The position numbers and the translations under genes are program-made. From Isoetes taiwanensis (Eukaryota > Streptophyta > Lycopodiopsida > Isoetales > Isoetaceae), in assembly GCA_021234155.1 (NCBI GenBank), contig JAJEKV010000090.1, forward strand, positions 3,092,479-3,156,478: a stretch of DNA of 64,000 nt, read 5' to 3'. Below, in pieces: positions 35,221 through 45,516 of the stretch. Each line of letters starts with the position of its first letter. Position 1 is the first letter of the stretch. Below the pieces are notes generated by a model. That model searched no databases and had not been told where the DNA came from. It worked only from the letters and a program-made list of their open reading frames with translations.

Positions 35221-36435
35221 CACCAGCAGCTGGCCCTGGGATATCTCCATCTGCACTGGGTTTGCTACTGCGGCATCTAAAATCCCAGAGTTATTCTTCC
35301 CTGTATCGTTTCTTAACATCCGTGGGTCTTCATGGACACAATCAGCAACTCCAACTGCCGCCTTGTCTTCATAAGATATTTGTATCTGGCCAAGGATCTC
35401 TGCAGAATTAGTTGCCCCTCCTCCTTTATTTAAGGGAATCCTATTTTTCATCATTACAGCAGCCCCAATTGAGAGCGCCCTATTCTTAGCCTCAAAGTTT
35501 CTGTGCCTTCCTTCTTCTGCATAAACAGCCCCTTCTTCTGCATGAACGGATAGATCTCCTTCAAAGCCAGATTGGGCTTCTTCTTCTTCTTCTTCAACCT
35601 CTTCGACCGTGTCTGCAGCATCTGCGGCATCTCCAAGGGCAATGGCTCTCTTGCTTTCTTCCACAGCCTTTTGTAAGCCATCAACGATACTTCCAAAAAG
35701 TGCTCTGAAGTCTCGGCTATTCTGCATGGCCCCAGCCAAATTTATGGCATTCCCAAGCTTCTTGTCTTCTGAGACAATTTCAACAGCCTCACCAATGGCT
35801 TCAACGATGGCTACTTTAGGGTCTGCAATTTCGACCCCATGAAAGCCGAATTGGGCTTCCTCACCAACGGCTGCAACGGTGGCTACCTTAGGGTCTGCAA
35901 CGAATGGGTCTTCAACAGCCAAAATGGCTTCTTCTGCAATGGCCTCTTCTGCACCGAATGGGTCTGCAACGGTCTGAACCGCATCAATCTTCGCCATGCT
36001 TCTTTCTCGCAAATCGTCTTGGGTTGCCACAATTTGTTGGGCAGCATCCTTCTGGCTATCTCCTGCGGTATCTTCACCGAATTTCTTCTTGGCAATCTGC
36101 CTAGGGTCTGCATCAAATTCTGGAGGCGTCCCTCCCTTGCTGTAAATCCCTACTTCTTCTGCAGCCTCTATGACGGCATTTGCAGAATCTGGTTCAACGG
36201 CAACGAGATTTTGTGGGTCTTCCATCACCACCCCTTCTTTGACATAACCGCCCTTGGCATCGGGCCTGCCCTCTTCCGAAATACAAGAGGAAATAGAAAA
36301 ACATGCAGTTATGCAATATTTAAGTTTTGACTTAAATGCCTTGAATTTCTTCAACACAGCATTCCGTTTCTTCTTCCTTGAAGTCTTCTCTTGTGGAGGA
36401 AGCTTCCCCGTATCTTGATCACGCTTCTCCTCCAT
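35182..36435 (-). CDS. Acidic low-complexity protein of the small LTR element
   Basis: This 417-codon intact ORF begins 41 nt after the primer-binding site, the usual place for gag. The N-terminus is basic (KKKRNAVLKKFKAFKSKLKY) and followed by a small hydrophobic Cys-containing patch (CITACFSISSC). Then come long Ala/Glu/Asp-rich segments with repeated units such as ADPKVATVAAVGEEAQFGF / ADPKVAIVEAIGEAVEI and a poly-Glu run. No zinc knuckle or capsid motif is seen and I do not recognise a family. It may be a diverged gag or a captured host coding sequence. The frame ends at 35182, while another frame continues into the next ORF. Confidence 0.6.
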   Translation of the reverse strand: MEEKRDQDTGKLPPQEKTSRKKKRNAVLKKFKAFKSKLKYCITACFSISSCISEEGRPDAKGGYVKEGVVMEDPQNLVAVEPDSANAVIEAAEEVGIYSKGGTPPEFDADPRQIAKKKFGEDTAGDSQKDAAQQIVATQDDLRERSMAKIDAVQTVADPFGAEEAIAEEAILAVEDPFVADPKVATVAAVGEEAQFGFHGVEIADPKVAIVEAIGEAVEIVSEDKKLGNAINLAGAMQNSRDFRALFGSIVDGLQKAVEESKRAIALGDAADAADTVEEVEEEEEEAQSGFEGDLSVHAEEGAVYAEEGRHRNFEAKNRALSIGAAVMMKNRIPLNKGGGATNSAEILGQIQISYEDKAAVGVADCVHEDPRMLRNDTGKNNSGILDAAVANPVQMEISQGQLLVLPLLNNTEGAKN

Positions 36436-36962
36436 ACCCAGGTCCCAAGATCAAGAGCCTACAGGCTCTGATACCATCTTAACTTTAGGAAAACAGAAGA
36501 GATAACTAGAATGCAATGTATTATTGAATAGAGAAAACCGTGAGAACAAGCTTCTCACATAGCTTGATATATGCGGACTCTATATGAACAGACACAACTA
36601 TTGGACAGGACACGACTCTTCATGTATATTGCCATGTCATATGATGACGTGGCTAAGATAGATGAGGTGACGGATTGGACATATTCCAACATCATCAACG
36701 GCATACATGCTTTTGGAGATGATAATCTCTATCTGAGGTTCGACCACCGACAAAGGGCCTTCCCCAAGCAAGAAGGCAGCGCAGATGATCTCCCTCGATT
36801 CAAAGTAAGAAGGCAGGAAAAACAATTTTCATGGATTCCACTAGTATAAAGGCCTAAGGCCACGATTGCAACAATATGCAGAGTGAGCTTTCTCAGAGTC
36901 AGAGTCAGACTCAGGGATGAAGAACCAAGATGAGATGCAGTAGAGCACAAACAACTCAATAA

Positions 36963-37113
36963 ACCTGGTAGGATAGAGAAGAAGGAGAAATCTAGGTCAA
37001 GAGAACGCTGATGATAGAACAAAGAAGAGATGCTGAATAAATAGGGGGAGTGACAAAGGGACGTCCCCATCCAAGGAATGCCGGTTCTATTGCTATCACA
37101 ATAGAACCGTGGC
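36963..37113 (+). repeat. Second copy of the E1/E2 terminal block
   Basis: AACCTGGTAGGATAGAGAAG... to ...GAACCGTGGC repeats 27478-27630 with few differences and forms the right end of E2. It includes the terminal hairpin. Confidence 0.9.
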
Positions 37114-37118
37114 ATTCC

Positions 37119-37760
37119 AAATTTCTCACACCTCATATTTCCAAGCTCACTAGAACTAGTGTTGCCGTACCTAAGGGCAAAAGCAAGTATGTGGCTATCC
37201 AATGGACCGCTGAATGTCAAGCTGCATTTGAGCAATTGTTGGACGAATTGCAGGAAGGCAGAGCATTGTCCTCACCTTGCAGAGATGAACCCTTTGAAGC
37301 TTACATTACTGTCACTGCAAAAGCAGTGAGAGTGGCTTTGGCCCAACATAAAAGGATCTTTGGCTTTGCGGGTAAACAATGGAATTTTCAAGAAGAAGGT
37401 ACCCAAAGTATGAAAAGTATGCCGCTGCTCTTATTTACTTGGTGGAGAAACATGGTTATCTATTCTTGCAGCGGCATATAACAGTATATATGAAGCATAA
37501 TCCAATGACGCTGTTGTATAATAAGTCACAAAAAAAGGATAAGTTGTACCGGTGGTCCGTCAAATTGATGAGCTATGATTTGGAAGTAGTGGTGTACAAT
37601 GCCAAGAGGAATCCTAGCTTTTATATACTTCAAGCATTTTATTCACATGATCTAGAGAAGGATAACAATGAGACTGTCATGGCATATGAAGTACAGATGT
37701 CTTTAGTTGAAGGGAAAATCTGTGGAAGCATCCTATTGAGCAGTTTTTGTTAACACAAGA
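37119..37760 (+). pseudogene. G2 RNase H remnant (resumed pol)
   Basis: The G2 coding sequence resumes after the nested insertions: PHISKLTRTS, then VAIQWTAECQAAFEQLLDEL and PFEAYITVTAKAVRVALAQHKR. After a frameshift near 37390 comes RRRYPKYEKYAAALIYLVEKHGYL and, later, YRWSVKLMSYDLEVVVYN. This is the gypsy RT thumb/RNase H order. The catalytic acids are eroded (YITVTAKA in place of a usual TDAS), which fits with the element relying on, or once relying on, the other RNase H. Several stops occur. Confidence 0.7.
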
Positions 37761-38971
37761 GCCACCAAAAGGAATGAGTAAATCTGCCCTGAGACGATTC
37801 AAAGAACAATGCCTCAAATACTCTATGATTGGGAACATCCTCTGCAAGAAAGATAAGGCAGGTGCTTATCTAAGATGTCTTGATGAAGAAGAACAGTAGG
37901 CTGCGCTAGCTAAATGCCATAGTGGAATATGTGGAGGACATTTCTCAGTAGACACAACAGCAAAAAAGATTTTGCGAGCATGATATTTCTAGCCCTCAAT
38001 ATTCAAAGACAGTTACAGTTTTATCAAGCAGTGCAACTCATGTCAATTTCATGGCAAGAAGATACTGCATCCTGGAGCTTTGAATCCTATTGTGACTCCT
38101 GCACCATTTCAGGTTTGGGGACTGGATTTCATTGGGAAAATCGAGCCTTCCTCTTCTGCACAACACAGTTACATACTAGTGGCAACTGACCCTGTTCACC
38201 AAATGGGCCGAAACCGTACCTCTTAGAGAAGCCAATGCAAAGGTAACTGCTAAATTTATATACACTGAAATATGCAGTAGGTTTGGAGTACCTCATCACA
38301 TCATCACCGATAGGGGTTCGCCTTTCATCGACGACATGATTAAGGAGCTGATGCAGTGGTTAAAAATCAGACACACTAAAAGCAATGCCTATTATCCGCA
38401 AGGGAATGGACAATCAGAGTCAACCAATAAGACATTGAAGGGGATTATAAAGAAAACTATTTCCTTACATCAAAGAGATTGGCACTGCAGATTGATTGAT
38501 GCTCTATGGGCTTATAGAGTCACATATAAAAATGCTACAGGATTTACTCCTTTTCAGCTGGTATATGGCGAAGAGGCTTTGTTGCCTATACATTTGGAGT
38601 TACCAGCTCTGAGATTGATGTACCAACAAGCAGAAGTTCTGGATGATGCTTTATCTCATAGGCTGATTATGTTGGAGCAGTTGGAAGAACACAGATTTGT
38701 TGCCTTTGAGCATATGTCTTTGAAGAAAGCCAAGGAAGAAGTGGCTTTTAGAAAAAAAGCACAAGCTACAAGAGGCTTTCAAGTTTGGGAGCTTAGTACT
38801 CAAGTGGAGAAAGAAAATTGAGAAGAATCCCCCAAAGTTTGCTAACCTTTGGGAGGGACCTTATTTCATCAAACAGGTTGCAGGTATTAATTCATATGTG
38901 CTGCAGGATTTACAACTAAGAGAGCTGCCAAATCCTGTTAACATTGAGCAACTTAAAAAATATTATCCCTG
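37760..38971 (+). pseudogene. G2 integrase
   Basis: The zinc-binding HHCC region (CHSGICGGHFSVDTTAKKIL, CNSCQFHGKKI) precedes the catalytic core. WGLDFIGKI holds the first Asp, TDRGSPFIDD the second and NGQSESTNKTLKGIIKKT the Glu. GFTPFQLVYGEEALLPIHLE and the C-terminal LWEGPYFIKQ complete a typical Ty3/gypsy integrase without a chromodomain. Frameshifts (about 38190, 38820) and stops (37899, 37980) break it. It ends at a TGA (38971) 48 bp before the 3' LTR. Confidence 0.88.
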
Positions 38972-39018
38972 AAGCATGGGCTGAGGGGACCAGCCCATTT
39001 TGTTTTTGGGCATCTAAT

Positions 39019-40881
39019 GTTGCCTCATTTGAGGCAACATTTTGTTTTTGGGCATCATTACTATCTAATATGTAACAGATTTGAAAAGGACTCAGATGAA
39101 GACCTAGTGTGTAGGAACACCTCTTGTAGTGCTTTATCAGCATAACAAGGCCATGGAGGAGTTACCATGGCACAGACGTTGCTAGAACAAGATCCCATTT
39201 GCATTTCCAGTTTATGCATGTTTGCCATTTTCGTTTTTAGCCACCATCATCTCATAGATTCTTTTTTTTTTTTTTTTTTTTGAGGAAACGGCAGAGATTG
39301 TATTACTGTATATGAGGTTACATAGTTATACAAAAAAACCAGGGGTTATCCACCCATGGAAAAAGTGTTGACATCAAGTTGCCAACGGGCCCTATATAGT
39401 GGCCACTAAGAACAGCTGAAATAGAAAAACACTTTAAATCAAAAGTTCAGAGTTTAGCAAGACAAAGTTAGAGCATCAGCTCATAATATATCCGGGACTC
39501 CATCAAGAGTGATAACAGCATAGGCCTCATCAGTATGAAGAAACATCAGGTCATCCAGCTCATTGGGCCCATATCCGGTAGAATCTAGCAGGTACATAAT
39601 CCAAGAATCGCGTGCATCTTCATGTATCTTCTTCTTGGCCAGGAAGTATGGCTTAATCTCCTGATTGAATGTCCAGATGTCTGTATCCGCCAACAGCCGA
39701 TCAAAGGTAATGCAGCTGATAACTTCGGTCTTGACCCAGAACAATGCATCAATAGCTTCACGAGTGGAAAGCCTGGGTGTAGCAGGATCCACCTCACATA
39801 GATCATCTCATAGATTCATCCCATCCTTGTCATATCACCCCATGCTGACTCATCCCATTACGCATCCCTAACTATAGCCTTGATCTTTCCGTTGCTTTCC
39901 CTAGTCTTGCATATACATCACAAAAAACAAAAAAAATTAGGCCCATAGTCATTTTCAAAATACCATTTTTTTTCACCCCACCATTGTTTTTGCCTAGTCT
40001 TGCATATATCACAAAAAACGCAAAAAAAATAGGTCCTTGTTTTTCGAAGCCCATGTTTCCAAGTTCTACCCTAGCCATATGGTCATATAAGTTGTTTTTC
40101 CCTAGGCTTGTATTCATTGTCGAATATCCCCATATGATTTCTAAAACACAAATGTTTTTATGATCCTAGCCTATGCCAAAAGCCATTTTCCTAGCCATAT
40201 ATAAGGGCCCTATTTGTCGCATAGTCTTTGCCTTTTGCTAAAACTTGGCAAGAATGAAACGGGAGGATCATTTAGCCCATTAACGCAAGATAGTGGCAAC
40301 TCTAATCTTGGCTTGGCCATAAATAATCACGAAAAAGAGCCATGATTAATCCTAACGATCTTTTGGGGGGATGCAAAGTCTAGCTAAAAGGGGAACAGAA
40401 GAAAAAATGCATACGCCCACGGATTCTTTTCACTCTCATTTTCGAAAAGTAGCAGTGTGACGTTGTCAAACGAATTTGAAAAGGTCTTGAGGTCTTAATT
40501 GGTTAATATTGTTGATCATTGAAGGGTACATTTCGGAGATCCAATTCCGGGTCCAAATTGAAGGAGATATTTAATCTATTTGCACAAGAGATTGAGTCTT
40601 GTGACTCTAAATTGGGAATTTCCTAAAGACTCTCTATATTTACCTTGATATTTCGATTGTGTTTTCACGGTGCAAGTGTTTTCTTTTTTCAATCAATACT
40701 CATATTAGTATGCCGATGGTGTTTTCTTTTCCCAACTGTGTTCTATCCCAGGCAGTTCTACACATATTTACAGATTGCTTGGCCCAAATTCGAGCTTGGA
40801 TCTAGCTCTAAAAAAGATCCTGGAGGTTCTGACCAATCAGAGCTTTCATGAGTGTAGCCTGAGCCATCCTTCAGTGCAACA
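39019..40881 (+). repeat. G2 3' LTR, split by a retrocopy
   Basis: Same sequence as 22012-23314 with scattered differences, interrupted by a 540-bp insertion plus 16-bp target duplication. Without the insertion it is 1307 bp. It ends TGCAACA and is followed by ACCAT. Confidence 0.93.
39246..39817 (-). mobile_element. Poly(A)-tailed retrocopy inside the LTR
   Basis: A 540-bp insert (39262-39801) absent from the other LTR is flanked by the 16-bp direct repeat ATCATCTCATAGATTC. It starts with 20 T, that is, a poly(A) tail on the minus strand. These are marks of LINE-mediated retrotransposition of a 5'-truncated RNA. Read on the minus strand it holds an open frame from the truncation point to a stop at 39481 (103 residues from the first ATG: MDPATPRLSTREAIDALFWV...YAVITLDGVPDIL), then about 200 nt of 3'UTR-like sequence and the A tail. 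I do not recognise the protein. It could be a processed host transcript or the tail of an unknown LINE. Confidence 0.85.
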
Positions 40882-40886
40882 ACCAT

Positions 40887-41059
40887 CACATTTCTGACGT
40901 TTACTAATAGTGTAGCTAGGGCCATTTTCGTGCTAATACCACTAGGTCATGAGTTTTTCCTATGGCCATTCTAACCTCCATTATTAAGCAACTTCCAACC
41001 CCATGCCACATCTTGGAAAATTCATGCTCTCCAACCTCTTTCTCCCCATAGAGTAAGAT
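40887..41059. other. Sequence split from 22011 by G2
   Basis: This continues the sequence interrupted at 22011 (ACCAT target) and runs to the next LTR. No gene is recognisable. Confidence 0.5.
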
Positions 41060-42221
41060 TGTAACGTCCACGTTATATGATTAATGTTGTTAGATATACG
41101 GTAGGTTTCCCTTCTATTTCATTAACATTCTGTTTCCTACCCAAGCTCCATATTAATAATAATTTAATGAAGACGACCATGGTTTTGCGTCAAGTTGCGT
41201 AATTTAATGTGCAAATATTAACTTAATGTGCGGATATTAACTTAGTGTTTACCAGCATCTCCTTTAGCAGTGACTAACTCGGCCTTCATATCCTTAGGAA
41301 TATAAATTCCTAAGGCCAAATCCACTTATCGTATTTAATAGCTTTAACTAATTTCATAACTTACATTTGAAACTTACTATTCAATTATTAACCACGTAAT
41401 ATTTTTTCACATTTAGGGCACGACCCTTTTAGGGTCACAAAATCGGCCCTTTGAGCCTGGATTTCGACTCCTTAATGCCAGTTTCGAGCAGATTTGGTGG
41501 AGATTTTGTTGTGGTAGTGCCAATTACAAGCTCGGATTATGGCAGATATGGCTCCCTTTTCAAGTTCTTGTTTGGCCTTATATCCTTAAATCGGCCTTCC
41601 TAAATCCATTTCGGCCACTTCCTAGGCCAATCCGACCTGTTGCAAAACACTTTTAAATTTTATCATTTGTGCCTCAATACAGGTTCTGCTTTATCACAAT
41701 ACTCTTTAATTGTGAGATCTCAAACCCTTATCCTTTTAAACATCCTTTACATGGTTTATTCTTCAGTTTGCCTCTGATGGCTCATCCATCCTTCACCTAT
41801 TCTTTACACGAACAAATCCTTCAGCTTCAATAATATTATAACATAATTGTTTTTCCATTAAATATTACTTACAATTTACATCCTTTTAGCCTCATAATTA
41901 TTTCTTGGATTAGACATCTAACCATCTAACGTCCATGGTGTAAGCTATGAACCACCCACCTGGTTAAGGTGTCTTTGCAATTGTCCCGCTCATTCTCCAA
42001 ATCTCCTTCACAGAAATTCCTCCTCAAAAGGTTTGCCTCAGAGCAAAAACCTCAATTCCTCTACAATTTAGTATTTATAAATCTCCTATATAAACATCAT
42101 ATATATATACCATGTATGTATTTTCCCAACTCCAGTATTAGTATAATGGTCTCTCATAATCATACTAAATTATATTAAATTACTTACATCAATTGTCTGT
42201 TAACCTGCCAGGCTCATTACA
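41060..42221 (-). mobile_element. 3' LTR of minus-strand chromovirus G3
   Basis: In minus orientation the LTR starts TGTAATGAGCCTGGCAGG just after a polypurine tract (42222-42240, AATTTGAAGGGGAGAA) and ends GTGGACGTTACA at 41060. It is 1162 bp with TG...CA ends. No gene is seen inside. Confidence 0.8.
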
Positions 42222-43210
42222 TTCTCCCCTTCAAATTTTTAGCCCATGTCCTCATGGGCGAGCTCAGGAAATTGGCGAAGAATCCACTTTGAATCCTCCC
42301 ACATTGCATCTTCAATTGGACAACCCAACCATTGGACCAAAAATCTTGTGATTGTCTGTCTTCGAAGCTTGCGTGTCTCCGTTTCAAGATACGATCTGGT
42401 CGGGGATACAAAAATTCATCCCTGCTTACCAAATCATCGTCGGCAAAGCGATGGATCAAAAACATGCTTCCTCAAGTTGCTCACATGGAATACGTATGCA
42501 CCCTAACATCCGAAGGTAATTCCAACATGTAAGCTACCTTGCCAACGCGTTCCAACACCTTAAAAGGTCTGACATAGCTTGGAGCCCACTTTCCCGCACT
42601 TTTAAATGCCAATGAGCTTTGCTTGGGATTCATCCGTAAGAATACGTACTGGCCTTCTGCGAATTCCAAAGGTTTATGCCTTTTTGTTTGCATACTGCTT
42701 CTGTCTATTTTGAGCCACTGCCAGGTTCTGACGAAGTCTTCTCAATTGTGCATCCAAATCCTGGGCTACCTCTTTGGCCAACTCTACATTGCAAGTAGAA
42801 TCCCTCCAATTCAGTGGACATCAGCACTCTTTGCCATACATTGCCTCAAAGGGACTCATCATCATAGATTCTTGGTACGTATTATACGCAAACTCTGCCA
42901 AATGCAAATAGGAATCCCATGCCTTAGGTTGGCTCGGCACATACATTCTTAACATATCCTCCAAGACCTAATTTACTCGCTCCACTTGCCCGTCTATCTG
43001 GGGATGGTATGCAGTATTTAGCTTAGTTCCCCATTCCGGAACAATCCTTGCCAGAAATGACTCATAAACCTGGAGTCTCGATCTGAGGAAATGGTACGTT
43101 TGAAGTACTGAGCTAAGTCCTTGGACATTGGGAATCCATATTGCTTCGAGCATAATGCTAGAAAATTGTCATGTATTGCAGAGTCACAATAAAAAACTTC
43201 ATACATGCAT
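42222..43210 (-). pseudogene. G3 integrase C-terminus and chromodomain
   Basis: On the minus strand: YGFPMSKDLAQYFKRTISSD and SDRDSRFMSHFWQGLF (integrase core, second Asp), then TAYHPQIDGQVERVN (catalytic Glu), then MMMSPFEAMYG and the C-terminal LRMNPKQSSLAFKSAGKWAP/YVRPFKVLERVGKVAYMLEL. Last comes a chromodomain, ITRFLVQWLGCPIEDAMWED (about 42360-42290), which in chromoviruses directs integration to marked chromatin. Frames change several times. Everything upstream (gag to RNase H) is missing, so this is a 5'-truncated relic. Confidence 0.9.
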
Positions 43211-43499
43211 TGTCAAAACGAAAAAGTCAACCTTTTGCGAATTTACAGCCCTCGCGGGAGAAAGTGTCTTTGGATAATTTCTCCGGGTGTGAAATGCCCG
43301 AATTGTGAAACCTAATTTAATTATACATGGAGGCGTTTGGCGTCCTATAAATTAGTATGGGCATTAGACTTGTCTTGGGGACTTGTTTGTGTTCATCAAC
43401 TTGTATTGGTCTCTTAGTTCTAATATTAAAGTTATACCGCCATATATATATATTGAATAGCAAAATACATTCTTCATGTTTAACACAGTCGCACCCACA

Positions 43500-43939
43500 A
43501 AACAACCATGATACTGCATATCTGGCAACCAATGGTGACAGTGTTACAATTCTTCATTATGTAGCTGCTTATGGGACAAGCGAAAATATTGATTGCATAG
43601 CTGCTAAGCTTGCTTCCGACCACAGGGGTGCAGAGATGTCAGTTCTAGTAAACATGAAACATAGACATGGCAGAAACCCAAAGCATTCGGCTGCATGGAA
43701 GGGTAATACTGAAGTTATACAAATTCTTGGAAGATTTAAAGTGGATATAAAAGCTGAAGATACTGATAAATTGACACCCTTGACTCTGGCTTTGCTTTGC
43801 CACACATCCCATTTGCAAAAGAGCTTATAAATTTTTCAGGTACAAGCTTGACCTATGAGCAGTGGGTGCAAAATTGGGCAGCTAAAATAAAAGCAGTCTT
43901 GAATGTTGGGGACATATGCCTATTCGATTGCCTATGAAA
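43500..43939 (+). pseudogene. Ankyrin-repeat gene fragment
   Basis: In the ORF 43357-43830 the second half reads DSVTILHYVAAYGTSENIDC, VNMKHRHGRNPKHSAAWKGN, TEVIQILGRFKVDIKAEDTD and KLTPLTLALL. This is two to three ankyrin repeats (TPLHxAA and GHTEVVxxLL patterns) with substitutions. After a frame change, PFAKELINFSGTSLTYEQWV to a stop at 43939 continues it. No start, introns or upstream exons are evident. It is probably a piece of a host ankyrin gene carried or left by rearrangement. Confidence 0.6.
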
Positions 43940-45516
43940 GAGGGGCGCAATCAGGAGGGGTTTGCAACAGACTTTAAGCTCACCGAGTCAGCGGCGTCAT
44001 ATCATCAATCAAGGGCGAAGAATCGATGATTCCTTCTAGATGGAATGCCCAAAACTTGGATAAAAATATGACGACAAGCCCAATCCACTTTCGCTCGCCA
44101 CTACTAACGGAGTCTCAGTTGATTTCCCCTCCTTTAGCTACTTAGATGTTTCAGTTCGCTAAGATTGTTTGGCGCAGAGGCCCACATACGGTTTCCCGTT
44201 GGAGATCCATGGATCATGGAGGATTCTCCTCATGGCCTTTCGACTTGCTTGAGCGTCCTTCTCAAAGCCAAGGCATCCATTCAATGCATTCTTAACTTGA
44301 AAGAGATTCAATTCATGTTGCAAAGCTTCTTGTTGCCACAAATATTTTTGAGCAAAGCTTCTTGTTGCCGCATATGTTTTTTAGCAGAGCTTCAACTTGC
44401 AAAGCATATTAAGCTGGATTTTTGTGCCAAAACTTGCAAAACTTTCAATTTTTGAGCCAGACCAATGTGTTGCAAGGAGGTAACACCTGTGTTTAACATT
44501 AGTTTTGTTGAGATCAATGAAGTTAAACAATCATGAACTTATTCTTAGTTCGGAGCACTATGCATCAAAGACTATGCGCACATCCCTTCAGGACACCGGA
44601 GGGCAACCCTTCGTGCGCAACACCTTGTTTTGCTAAGTGTTTAATATAGTAGGTGGAAATTCCTAGATTTTTTGCTAAGTGTTTAAAATAGATAACTTTC
44701 TGGCCTGTGGTTTCTGGCGGCGCTGCTTAGATCGCTGCCATAACACTGTTAAAATACTGAATAACTTTGAACACTTTTATTATCAAACTGTTACAAAACG
44801 TATACAAACTGTTACAAAAAATGCTCGATTTGCAAAAATGCTCCCATACTTGTACAGTTCTTTGTGCTCTCTACCTTGCATTTTTCTCGAGATCCGGTGC
44901 AGGTAGAGCCAAAGAGAAGATGATGGTGGACTGTAGCTACAATGGTGGACTGTGGCTGTAAGAGATAAAAACGAAATAGATCAGAAAAGGAGATCGATCA
45001 GCCCTGTCTGTAGCAGAGTAAAATGGGAGGCAAACTTCAAGAACTTCTGATCTATTCTGAAACTCATTCTTATTATTCTGAGCAAGATATCTAGATGCCA
45101 ACTTCAAATTACTTCAGCTAAAAAAATAGAATGCAAAAAGAGTCAAAACGAATGTGGATTGATGCCCCAAATAGGTCGATTTTTGCACCATTGATGAATG
45201 TAGAGCAAATTCGAATAGAAAAAGAAATAATTCTTTGTGGGAATTATGCAGCAAGTTGGGCCGCAAAAACTGTAGTAGAATCGCGCCTCCAGCGGAACAA
45301 GAATCGAAAATTGAGGAAAAAGCCTTGCATTGGCTAAGTAAAAAGAGAAATAATAAGCTGATAAGGACCTTGGATCTTCCAAGCGCTGCAAGAGTCTCAA
45401 GAAAAACATGCCGGAAGCAAAGTAGAGCTGCTGATGCCGATTATCCCCAAAGTTAGAAAACATGCAAGCAGAAACATTTGAATCTCTCGCCCAAGCAGAG
45501 GGCTAACCCATTAAAG
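43940..45516. other. Unassigned sequence with small tandem repeats
   Basis: No gene is recognised. Small direct repeats occur: GCTTCTTGTTGCC with a TTTTTGAGCA-like spacer at 44322-44400, TTTTGCTAAGTGTTTAA-ATA at about 44629 and 44668, CTGTTACAAAA at 44788-44817, and ATGGTGGACTGT at 44924-44956. ORFs at 44165-44455 (+) and 45143-45463 (-) are open but unlike anything I know. Confidence 0.5.

Larger units (their letters stand above)
34188..36696 (-). mobile_element. Young non-autonomous LTR retrotransposon, 2.5 kb
   Basis: Two 215-bp LTRs (34193-34407 and 36477-36691) differ at a single position by eye and are flanked by TCATC direct repeats (34188-34192, 36692-36696). On the minus strand the LTR starts TGTTGGAATATGTCCAATCC. 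The 5' LTR (36477-36691) is followed immediately by TGGTATCAGAGCCTGTAGG, an initiator-Met primer-binding site. The 3' LTR is preceded by the polypurine tract GAGGGAGGG. The 2069-bp interior encodes no protease, integrase or reverse transcriptase, only two ORFs of unknown function. Near-identical LTRs imply a very recent insertion, so an autonomous partner should exist. Confidence 0.93.
27636..37118 (+). mobile_element. Nested non-coding element E2 (about 9.5 kb)
   Basis: E2 starts TAGAATGGGTCCTATGATAG at 27636 and ends ...AATAGAACCGTGGC at 37113, followed by the target repeat ATTCC (37114-37118). Its termini match those of E1. Its own sequence, after removal of the MITE and the small LTR element, is strongly purine-rich (A-rich) on the plus strand and has no recognisable coding region. 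The long pyrimidine-rich minus-strand ORF at 27613-28263 is a composition artefact. The last 46 bp form a long hairpin, GGTTCTATTG-CTATCA-CAATAGAACC, extended by GGAATGCC pairing with GGCATTCC, which includes the target repeat. Confidence 0.65.
22007..40886 (+). mobile_element. Ty3/gypsy LTR retrotransposon G2 with ACCAT target duplication
   Basis: The complete element is bounded by 5-bp direct repeats ACCAT (22007-22011 and 40882-40886). Its LTRs start TGTTGCC and end TGCAACA. The order inside is gag, protease, an extra RNase H, reverse transcriptase, RNase H and integrase. Removing the nested insertions (26741-37113 and 39262-39817) leaves about 7.9 kb, normal for an autonomous gypsy element. 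The extra RNase H is of the archaeal-like type known from the plant Tat lineage, but its place before the reverse transcriptase is unusual. Several stops and frameshifts make this copy defective. Confidence 0.93.

Noticed and set aside
35839-36330. 163-codon plus-strand ORF opposite the small LTR element ORF
   Set aside because: The element's LTRs, primer-binding site and polypurine tract all show minus-strand polarity.
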